Shown here in pieces: positions 1 through 5,528 of a DNA stretch of 8,081 nt (positions are counted from its first letter, which is position 1; each line of letters begins with the position of its first letter). Origin of the DNA: CAZBZG01 sp964496245. Its GTDB lineage: Bacteria > Planctomycetota > SZUA-567. The stretch is from positions 1-8,081 of the forward strand of contig CAZBZG010000219.1 of NCBI GenBank assembly GCA_964496245.1, written 5' to 3'. The translations under genes and the position numbers were made by a program. The notes beneath the pieces were generated by a model. That model was not told the origin of the DNA. It made no database searches and was given only the letters and a program-made list of their open reading frames with translations.

Positions 1-504
1 CTGCGCCAGGACCCGGACATCGTGCTGATCGGCGAGATGCGCGACATGGAGACCATCGAACTGGGCCTGACGCTCGCCGAAACGGGCCACCTGTCCTTTG
101 CCACGCTGCACACCTCGGACTGCACGCAGACCATCAACCGCATCATCGACGTCTTCCCGGCCTCGCAGCAGTCGCAGATCCGCACGCAGCTCTCGTTCGT
201 GATCGAGGGCATCTTCTGCCAGCAGCTCCTGCCGCTCTCGCAGGGACGGGGCCGCTGCCTGTCGGCGGAGATCATGCTGCCCACGGCGGGCATCCGCGCC
301 AACATCCGCGACGACAAGATCCACCAGCTCTACTCCGCGATCCAGACGGGCGGCAAGGAAGGCATGATGACCATGAACATGAGCCTGTACAACCTCTATG
401 CCCAGGGAAAGGTCAACCGGGACACCGTCTTCCAGCGGTCGATGAAGCCCGAGGAGCTCGAGGACATGTTCCAGCAGGCGGCGCGCGAAGCCGGGAGCCG
501 CTGA
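1..504 (+). CDS. pilT: Type IV pilus retraction ATPase PilT (C-terminal part, cut by window start)
   Basis: Cytoplasmic hexameric ATPase that powers pilus retraction by driving pilin disassembly at the inner-membrane platform. The frame is open from base 1 and ends at TGA 502-504, leaving 167 residues of a protein that is usually about 350-370 aa; the N-terminal domain and Walker A lie outside the window. Visible in order are the Walker B region DPDIVLIGEMRD (residues 4-15, catalytic Glu12), the His box around ETGHLSFATLHTS (27-39), and the retraction-specific AIRNLIRE-type motif, here GIRANIRD (97-104). This last motif, and the lack of PilB-type zinc cysteines in the part seen, favour PilT over the assembly ATPase PilB. 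PilT paralogues such as PilU cannot be fully excluded. pilC follows after 96 bases, separated by its own promoter candidate. Confidence 0.9.
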   Translation: MRQDPDIVLIGEMRDMETIELGLTLAETGHLSFATLHTSDCTQTINRIIDVFPASQQSQIRTQLSFVIEGIFCQQLLPLSQGRGRCLSAEIMLPTAGIRANIRDDKIHQLYSAIQTGGKEGMMTMNMSLYNLYAQGKVNRDTVFQRSMKPEELEDMFQQAAREAGSR

Positions 505-508
505 GCGA

Positions 509-537
509 TTGACATGGCCGGTGCGGATGCCTAGCAT
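509..537 (+). promoter_or_regulatory. Sigma70-type promoter candidate for pilC (pilS)
   Basis: TTGACA at 509-514 is a perfect -35 hexamer. It is followed by exactly 17 bases and TAGCAT at 532-537 (4 of 6 matches to TATAAT). It begins just after the pilT stop codon and would start transcription near 544, giving a leader of about 57 bases before the pilC ATG. No comparable promoter is visible in the 79 bases between pilC and pilS, so this one probably serves both genes. Confidence 0.6.
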
Positions 538-544
538 GGCATCC
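525..544. promoter_or_regulatory. Perfect inverted repeat enclosing the pilC -10 element (operator candidate)
   Basis: GGATGCC (525-531) and GGCATCC (538-544) are perfect 7-bp arms. The six bases between them are exactly the predicted -10 hexamer TAGCAT. A direct repeat CCGGTGCG flanks the palindrome at 518-525 and 552-559. This geometry is what a dimeric repressor site overlapping a promoter would look like. An RNA role is less likely because the arms straddle the start point. The binding protein is unknown and the assignment is inference. Confidence 0.4.
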
Positions 545-600
545 ATGCGGACCGGTGCGCAGACGCGGGGCGCGTCGCCCTGATCCCGAGGGGGGTTTTC

Positions 601-1827
601 ATGGCCACATTCAAGTACGTTGCCCGGGACACGAACGGCAACCGCGTCGAAGACAAGATCGATGCCAACGATGCGAACGCGGCCTCCGAGGCGCTCAAAC
701 GCCTCAATCTCACCGTGCTCAGCATGGAGAAGGAAGCGGGCGGCTTCCTGAGCATGGGCCTGGGCGGCGGCAAGCGGACGCCCAAGCCGCGCGTCTCCAC
801 CGCGGATCTCGTCGTCTTCACGCGGCAGTTCGCGACCATGATCGGCGCGGGCATCCCGGTCATGGAGTGCCTGGACATCCTGGCCGAACAGGCCGACGAC
901 CCGGGCTTCAAGGCGAGCCTGTACAAGATCTGCAACGACGTGCGCAGCGGCACCGACCTCTCCACCGCACTCGGCCGCCATCCGCGGATCTTCTCCGACA
1001 TCTACGTCAACATGATCCGCGCGGGCGAGGCCGCGGGCCAGCTCGAGACCATCCTCGTGCGCCTCTCCGAGTACCTCGAGGCTTCGGAGTCTCTCAAGCG
1101 CAAGATCAAGTCGGCCATGACCTACCCCTGCATCTCGCTCCTCATGATCTTCGGCATCACGGGGTTCCTGCTTATCTTCATCATCCCGCGGTTCAAGAAG
1201 ATCTTCATGGACATGGGCGTGGATCTGCCGCTGCCCACCAAGATCGTGCTCGGCATCAGCGAGGTCATGACCAGCTACTGGTACTTCATAATCGGCGCCC
1301 TCGTGGTGGCGATCGTGGTGATCGTGCAGCTCAAGAAGACCCCGCGGGGGCGTTACATATGGGACGCGATCATGCTCAAGGCGCCCGTGTTCGGGGATCT
1401 CTTCCGCAAAGTGGCGATCAGCCGCTTCGCTCGAACGTTCGCCACCCTGCTGCGCAGCGGCGTGGCCATCCTGGGGGCGCTGGACATCGTGGCCTCCACG
1501 GCCGGCAACGCGCTGCTCGAGGAGGCCGTGGCCGCGAGCCGCGAGTCGATCCGCCAGGGCGAAACCCTGGCCAAACCGCTCTCCGACAGCCCGATCTTCC
1601 CCCCCATGGTGGTGCGCATGATCCAGGTGGGCGAGAAGGCCGGGGCGCTCGAGACCCTGCTCGAGAAGATCTCCGAGTTCTACGACGAGCAGGTCGACGC
1701 CACGGTCGAATCCCTGACGAGCCTGATCGAGCCCATCATGATCGGCATCATGGGCTTCATCGTCGGCGGCATCGTGCTCTCCGTGTTCCTGCCCATCTTC
1801 AAGATGCAGCAGGCCCTCGGCAAGTAG
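601..1827 (+). CDS. pilC: Type IV pilus inner-membrane platform protein PilC
   Basis: Polytopic inner-membrane protein of the T2SS-F/PilC family, the platform that couples the PilB and PilT ATPases to pilin insertion and removal. The 408 aa length is typical of the family (about 400-420). A short N-terminal region (1-65, opening MATFKYVARD as in PilC/GspF proteins) leads into two repeated T2SSF domains, roughly 70-193 and 272-396. Each contains the F-domain pattern RQFATMIGAGIPVMECLDIL or RTFATLLRSGVAILGALDIV (74-93, 278-297) and a later GE-(A/K)-G-x-LE element (142-149, 344-351). Hydrophobic segments lie at about 175-196, 227-243 and 377-400, the usual three. The ATG at 601 is supported by the purine tract GAGGGGGG at 588-595, five bases upstream. 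It lies between pilT and pilS in the myxobacterial order. The membrane gene PilG/GspF of other systems is the main alternative, but context settles it. Confidence 0.94.
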   Translation: MATFKYVARDTNGNRVEDKIDANDANAASEALKRLNLTVLSMEKEAGGFLSMGLGGGKRTPKPRVSTADLVVFTRQFATMIGAGIPVMECLDILAEQADDPGFKASLYKICNDVRSGTDLSTALGRHPRIFSDIYVNMIRAGEAAGQLETILVRLSEYLEASESLKRKIKSAMTYPCISLLMIFGITGFLLIFIIPRFKKIFMDMGVDLPLPTKIVLGISEVMTSYWYFIIGALVVAIVVIVQLKKTPRGRYIWDAIMLKAPVFGDLFRKVAISRFARTFATLLRSGVAILGALDIVASTAGNALLEEAVAASRESIRQGETLAKPLSDSPIFPPMVVRMIQVGEKAGALETLLEKISEFYDEQVDATVESLTSLIEPIMIGIMGFIVGGIVLSVFLPIFKMQQALGK

Positions 1828-1906
1828 GACGTGCGAGCGCGGGGCCCGTCCGGCGGAGCGCCCGCGGGTCGCAGGGTCCCGGGGCCGAGAGGACGGACCG
1901 CAGCGT

Positions 1907-3610
1907 ATGACCACTGGCGCCATCGAACCGACGCGGTCGGAAGCCCCGCACGGCGTCCGCTGGCTGATCCTGGTCCGGCTGGCGGTCATCCTCCTGTGCG
2001 TGGCCGTGCTGATCGTCCGCAGCCGGCCGGAATTCCGTCTCGAGTTCCAGCCGCTGGGCGTCTACGTGCTGCTGGGCGGCCTCGCCGTCCTCGACATCGC
2101 CTACCTCCTGGTGCTGCCGTTCGTGCGGCGGGCGCTCACCGCGTTTCTCTTTGCGCAGTTCCTCATCGACATCGCGGCCGAGACGGGCCTCATCTTCTTC
2201 ACCGGCGGACTCGACTCCAACTTCGTCAACGTCTACTTCGTCTCCATCGTGGCCGCCTCGCTCCTGCTGGGGCGGCGGAACAGCGCGCTCTTCGCCTCAT
2301 TGGCCACGGTGGGGTTGGCGACCGTGACCGCGCTCTACATCCTGAACGCGGGGCTGGGCGTGGTCGATCCCATCTACCGCCCCGCCACTCCGTTGACCAT
2401 GGAGGACGTCTGGCACGCGCTGTCCTGGATGCTCCTCATCACGGTGGCGTTCTTCGTGGTCGCCTATCTTTCGGGCGTGCTGGCCGAGCGGGTCGAGCTC
2501 GCCCGGAGCCTCAACGAGGAGATCCTCCAGAACATGGCCGAAGGCGTGGCCGTGTTCGATCCCCGCGGCGGCATCATCTTCCTCAACCCCGAGTTCGAAC
2601 GGCTCTTCAGTCCGCGCCGGCCCATCCAGCTCGGGGATTCGGTGGAGTCGGTCTTCTCGGCCGCGGGCGACGACAAGCTGCGCCGGGTCGTGACATCCGG
2701 TACCACGGCGCGTTTCGAACTGCTCGAACGGGAGGAGGAGCCGCGTCGCCCGCCGATCGAAATGCGCACTTCGCCCCTGGGCGCGGGCGGCACGCGCCGG
2801 AGCGTGGTGGTCCTGGCCATCGACCTGTCTCTGCGCCGGCGCGCCGAGCTCGCCGAGCGGCGCGCCGAGCGTTTCAGCGCGGTGAGCGAGATGGCGGCCG
2901 GGCTCGCCCACGAGATTCGCAATCCCCTGGCGTCGGTGCGGGGCAGCGTGCAGGAGATCAGCCGCGAGTTCGCACCGGAGAGCGAGAACCAGCGGCTCGC
3001 CGAGATCGTGATCAAGGAGTCCGATCGGCTCAACAACATCATCACGAGCTTCCTCCGGTTCGCGCGGCAGCGGCCGCTCCATCCGACCGAGTGCAGGCTG
3101 GGGAAGCTGCTCGCCGAGATCGCCGCCCTGCTCGAGCAGCGCGAGGATGCCAGGGGCGTAGCGATCGCCCTGGACGTAGCGGCCGACCCGCCGGTGCGCT
3201 GCGATCCGGAGCAGATGCGGGAGGTCTTTCTCAATCTGGGCGTGAATGGGCTGACCGCGCTCGCGGGCGCGGGACGGCTCACCATCCGCTGTCCCCACCC
3301 GAATCCGCCGCCGCCGGATACGACCACGATCCTGCGCCGCAACGGCCGGGAGGAGGGCATCGCCGTCAGCTTCACCGACACCGGCGCCGGGTTGCCGCCC
3401 GGCGCAGAGGACCGGATCTTCGAGCCCTTCTACACGACCAAACCCCAGGGCTCGGGGCTCGGCCTGGCCCTGGCCCGCCGCGTGGTGGAGAGCCACGAAG
3501 GCCGCATCTGGGTCAAGAGCAAGCCCGGCGAAGGCGCCGCCTTCTACATCTGGCTCCCCCGCTCCGGTCCCTTCACGCCGGGGGCGCCGTTGTTGGAGGA
3601 GGAAGCGTAG
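1907..3610 (+). CDS. pilS: Sensor histidine kinase PilS
   Basis: Inner-membrane sensor kinase of the PilS/PilR two-component system, which in Pseudomonas and Myxococcus controls pilin gene transcription; in Pseudomonas PilS senses pilin in the membrane. The 567 aa hold six predicted membrane segments (about 18-37, 50-71, 76-98, 107-122, 127-147, 171-192), with the PilS-like loop TGGLDSNF at 99-106. A PAS domain follows (about 200-305), then HisKA with the H box GLAHEIRNPLASVRG (332-346, phospho-acceptor His335), and a HATPase_c domain with an N-box Asn near 447, G1 box DTGAGLP (491-497), F box EPFYTTK (506-512) and G2 box GSGLGL (515-520). Between N and G1 boxes there is a Pro-rich stretch (about 462-483) longer than usual. 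The ATG at 1907 has GAGAGGA at 1887-1893, 13 bases away, a rather long spacing. It lies 79 bases after pilC with no visible promoter, so co-transcription is likely. pilR is unusually far away. Confidence 0.92.
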   Translation: MTTGAIEPTRSEAPHGVRWLILVRLAVILLCVAVLIVRSRPEFRLEFQPLGVYVLLGGLAVLDIAYLLVLPFVRRALTAFLFAQFLIDIAAETGLIFFTGGLDSNFVNVYFVSIVAASLLLGRRNSALFASLATVGLATVTALYILNAGLGVVDPIYRPATPLTMEDVWHALSWMLLITVAFFVVAYLSGVLAERVELARSLNEEILQNMAEGVAVFDPRGGIIFLNPEFERLFSPRRPIQLGDSVESVFSAAGDDKLRRVVTSGTTARFELLEREEEPRRPPIEMRTSPLGAGGTRRSVVVLAIDLSLRRRAELAERRAERFSAVSEMAAGLAHEIRNPLASVRGSVQEISREFAPESENQRLAEIVIKESDRLNNIITSFLRFARQRPLHPTECRLGKLLAEIAALLEQREDARGVAIALDVAADPPVRCDPEQMREVFLNLGVNGLTALAGAGRLTIRCPHPNPPPPDTTTILRRNGREEGIAVSFTDTGAGLPPGAEDRIFEPFYTTKPQGSGLGLALARRVVESHEGRIWVKSKPGEGAAFYIWLPRSGPFTPGAPLLEEEA

Positions 3611-3703
3611 TCCTCGCGCCTCCGCCTTTCCTTGAGTGGCGGCGTTCTCCTTTGTCGTCCGGTTTCCTCTGCGCCCTCCTTGGCCGGCTGATCCACGAGC
3701 CTT

Positions 3704-3749
3704 GCTTGGCGGTTGCTTGGCGGAAGGCTCTCGGTTTCGTTTTTCTCTG
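3704..3749 (+). repeat. ~47-bp interspersed repeat, copy A (direct)
   Basis: This 46-base segment begins GCTTGGCGGTTG and ends TTTTTCTCTG. It aligns with copy B (3767-3813) with nine mismatches and one gap, and with the reverse complement of copy C (3820-3866) with seven mismatches and one gap. It lies 63 bases before copy B in the same direction. The three copies are about equally distant from each other, so this looks like a diverged dispersed family rather than a recent duplication. Function is unknown. Confidence 0.65.
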
Positions 3750-3766
3750 CATGCCTCACGTACTTT

Positions 3767-3866
3767 GTTTGGGGGTTGATGGGTGGGAGGCTCTTGGTGT
3801 TGTTCTTTCTCTGGGCAAGCAGAGAAAGAACGAAGCCGAAAGCCTCCCACCAACCAACCCCCAAAC
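3767..3866. repeat. Long imperfect inverted repeat (repeat copies B and C)
   Basis: Copy B (3767-3813) and copy C (3820-3866, opposite strand) are 47 bases each and match at 40 positions, separated by the six-base loop GGCAAG. The outer 12 bases (GTTTGGGGGTTG) and inner 11 bases (TTCTTTCTCTG) are identical in both arms. Transcribed RNA could fold into a hairpin of nearly 100 bases, which may terminate or protect the pilS message, although no T-tract follows. It could instead be a degenerate miniature mobile element. No target-site duplication is evident. Confidence 0.75.
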
Positions 3867-3902
3867 GAGATGCGTACCAGATCCGCCGAAGAGCGGGTGG
3901 CC

Positions 3903-3922
3903 TGCCCACCTCGAGGTGGGCA
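3903..3922. repeat. REP-like palindrome 1
   Basis: A perfect 20-base palindrome: the arm TGCCCACCTC (3903-3912) is followed immediately by its reverse complement (3913-3922). The 3' flank TGGGGCAACCCG resembles the flank of the second hairpin 36 bases downstream, so palindrome plus flank forms an imperfect direct repeat. This layout, paired GC-rich hairpins in an intergenic space, is that of REP/BIME-type extragenic elements. The family assignment is inference. Confidence 0.65.
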
Positions 3923-3936
3923 TGGGGCAACCCGCG

Positions 3937-3960
3937 CATGCCCACCCAAGGGTGGGCATG
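3937..3960. repeat. REP-like hairpin 2
   Basis: A perfect 11-bp stem, CATGCCCACCC (3937-3947) and GGGTGGGCATG (3950-3960), with the two-base loop AA. It shares the core TGCCCACC...GGTGGGCA with palindrome 1 and is followed by TGGCACCCG-like sequence. No T-tract follows, so it is a poor intrinsic terminator, though it could stabilise or pause an upstream transcript. Confidence 0.65.
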
Positions 3961-4021
3961 GCACCCGAGCTCCCGGAAAGGCACCGAGATCCGATTGGTG
4001 CACCCGGATGCCCCCCGCCCC

Positions 4022-4050
4022 TTGCGCTTCTCCGGGGCTTGCCATACACT
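4022..4050 (+). promoter_or_regulatory. Promoter candidate for pilR
   Basis: TTGCGC (4022-4027), 17 bases, then TACACT (4045-4050): a weak -35 (3 of 6) and fair -10 (4 of 6) at ideal spacing. Transcription would start near 4057, about 25 bases before the pilR ATG. Its position downstream of the repeat island would let pilR be transcribed independently of pilS. The match could arise by chance. Confidence 0.4.
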
Positions 4051-4081
4051 CGAGCCGTGTTGCGGACCCGAGGACTCCTCC

Positions 4082-5461
4082 ATGGACCAGACCGGCCGGC
4101 TGCTCTTCGTGGACGATGAAGCGTCCATGTGCCAGGTGATCAAGATCGCGCTGGAGAAGGACGGGCACGCGGTCGATACCGCGACCACCGGCCCGGGCGC
4201 GCTCGAGCTCTTTCGGGCCCACGACTACGACATGGTCATCCACGATCTCAAGATGCCGGACATGGACGGTCTGGAGTTGCTGCGCCAGCTGCGCAGCGCC
4301 CGGTCCGATCTGCCGGTCGTCATCCTCACGGCGCACGGCACGTGGGACAGCGCGGTCGAGGCCATGCGGCTCGGCGCCTACGACTACCTGAACAAGCCGT
4401 TCGACAACGACGAGCTGCGGGCGCTCGTCCACCGCACGCTCAACCTCAAGGAACTGCGCGACAACCCGGCGGACACCGCGCAGATGCGCCTGGTCGAGAC
4501 GCTGCAGATCATCGGCTCCACCCCGGTCATGCAGGAGATCCTGGCGCTCGTGCGGCGGGTCGCGGCTACGGACAGCACGGTGATCATCCAGGGCGAGAGC
4601 GGCACCGGCAAGGAGATGATCGCGCGCCTCCTGCACCTGCAGAGCTTGCGGCGCAACCGGCCCTTCATCGCCGTGAACTGCGGGGCGTTCAGCGAGACCC
4701 TGCTCGAGAGCGAGATCTTCGGACACTTGAAGGGCTCGTTCACGGGCGCGGTGGCGGACAAGAAGGGCATGCTCGAGATCGCCGAGGGCGGCGCCTTCTT
4801 CCTGGACGAAGTGGCGGAGATGACCCCGCCCGTGCAGGTGCGCCTGCTGCGAGCGCTGGAGACGCGGGAATACGTGCCCGTGGGCGGCACCCAGTCCCGC
4901 CGGGCGGACGTGCGCTTCCTCGCGGCCACCAACCAGGACCTGGGGGCACTGGTCGAGAAGGGCGCATTCCGCGAGGACCTCTTCTACCGGCTGAACGTGA
5001 TCCCCATCTTCCTGCCGCCCCTGCGGGAACGGCGGGAGGACATCCCGCTCCTCGCCGGCCACTTCCTCGCCCTCTACAACCGGTCGTTCGGCCTCGAGAT
5101 CGAGGGGTTCTCGGACGAGGCCATGCAGCGGCTCATGGCCTACGACTGGCCGGGCAACGTGCGCGAGCTGCAGAACACGGTGCAGCGGGCCATGACCCTG
5201 GTCCAGGATACGGAGATCACCAAGAAGGAGATCTCCCTGGGGCACGGCCGCGCGTCCGTGCGCAAGACCGGCGTCTCCCTGCCGCCCCTGCCGGAAGAAG
5301 GCTTCGACCTGGACGCGCGCCTGGAAGCCATCGAAGCCGACTACATCCGCCAGGCGCTGGAGAAGACCGGCGGCAACCTGACCCAGGCGGCCGAACGCCT
5401 CGGCATCACCTTCCGCAGCATCCGCTACAAGGTGAAGAAGCTGGGGCTGAACCAGGCGTGA
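4082..5461 (+). CDS. pilR: Sigma54-dependent response regulator PilR
   Basis: NtrC-class activator phosphorylated by PilS; in known systems it turns on pilA together with sigma54 RNA polymerase. The 459 aa give the standard three domains. The receiver (1-120) has acidic Asp11/Asp12, phospho-acceptor Asp55 in HDLKMPDMDG, Thr83 and Lys105. The AAA+ domain (about 140-370) has Walker A GESGTGKE (171-178), the sigma54-contact loop as GSFTGA (218-223, the Ser form also known in PilR), Walker B GGAFFLDE (236-243) and WPGNVRELQ (356-364). A Fis-type helix-turn-helix lies at about 430-456 with the PilR-like ending ITFRSIRYKVKKLGL (442-456). The frame stays open further upstream, but the ATG at 4082 is chosen because the receiver begins right after it and GAGGA (4070-4074) lies seven bases before it. 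No target sigma54 promoter (TGGCAC-N5-TTGC) is convincing in this window. Confidence 0.95.
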   Translation: MDQTGRLLFVDDEASMCQVIKIALEKDGHAVDTATTGPGALELFRAHDYDMVIHDLKMPDMDGLELLRQLRSARSDLPVVILTAHGTWDSAVEAMRLGAYDYLNKPFDNDELRALVHRTLNLKELRDNPADTAQMRLVETLQIIGSTPVMQEILALVRRVAATDSTVIIQGESGTGKEMIARLLHLQSLRRNRPFIAVNCGAFSETLLESEIFGHLKGSFTGAVADKKGMLEIAEGGAFFLDEVAEMTPPVQVRLLRALETREYVPVGGTQSRRADVRFLAATNQDLGALVEKGAFREDLFYRLNVIPIFLPPLRERREDIPLLAGHFLALYNRSFGLEIEGFSDEAMQRLMAYDWPGNVRELQNTVQRAMTLVQDTEITKKEISLGHGRASVRKTGVSLPPLPEEGFDLDARLEAIEADYIRQALEKTGGNLTQAAERLGITFRSIRYKVKKLGLNQA

Positions 5462-5470
5462 TGGAACGGT

Positions 5471-5494
5471 GCGGTTCGCGGAGGCGTGAGCCGC
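5471..5494. terminator. Hairpin in the convergent pilR / pRiA4b-ORF3-like junction (weak terminator candidate)
   Basis: GCGGTTCGC (5471-5479) and GTGAGCCGC (5486-5494) can pair over 9 bp including two G-U wobbles, with a six-base loop. It lies ten bases after the pilR stop codon and 34 bases beyond the stop of the opposing gene. Neither strand has a T-run after it, so intrinsic termination is doubtful. No better candidate exists in the 67-base gap. Confidence 0.25.
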
Positions 5495-5528
5495 TGGACG
5501 GGAGTGCGTGCGCTGCGAAGCGCCACCT

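Larger units (their letters stand above)
3611..4081. other. pilS-pilR intergenic region with repeat island
   Basis: Between the pilS stop codon and the pilR ATG are 471 bases with no gene I can support. Positions 3611-3703 show nothing recognisable. Positions 3704-3866 hold three related ~47-base repeats and 3903-3960 two short perfect hairpins. A promoter candidate and the pilR ribosome site occupy 4022-4074. The repeat section is visibly richer in A and T, with purine or pyrimidine runs, than the flanking genes. Several reading frames stay open across it, including one that would extend PilR at its N-terminus, but they show no domain, have no ribosome site and read through the repeats, so they are not called. 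Confidence 0.7.

Noticed and set aside
3771..3790. G-quadruplex in the G-rich arm of repeat copy B
   Set aside because: Only three runs of three or more G are close together; a fourth is just GG, so a stable structure is not well supported.
3767..3866. CRISPR array or tandem spacer array
   Set aside because: Only three diverged copies, one inverted, with unequal spacing and no spacer pattern or cas gene.
3960..3978. Sigma54 promoter starting TGGCAC before pilR
   Set aside because: TGGCAC is present at 3959-3964 but no TTGC follows at the required spacing, and TGGCAC is part of the repeat flank.
3713..4081. N-terminal extension of PilR in the same frame (123 codons)
   Set aside because: It runs through the repeats and hairpins and shows no domain. 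The receiver domain starts at its normal place right after ATG 4082, which has a good ribosome site.
1831..4119. A 762-codon + strand frame overlapping pilS
   Set aside because: It is a shifted frame of pilS with Arg/Pro/Gly-rich sequence; pilS in the other frame has all kinase motifs.
3544..4188. A 214-codon - strand frame covering the repeat island
   Set aside because: It overlaps pilS and pilR ends, has no ribosome site evidence, and its repeated peptide (KSLPPINPQT-like) only reflects the DNA repeats.
4733..4752. GSFTGA instead of GAFTGA in PilR as a functional defect
   Set aside because: The Ser form is known in PilR proteins and other sigma54 activators and all other motifs are intact.
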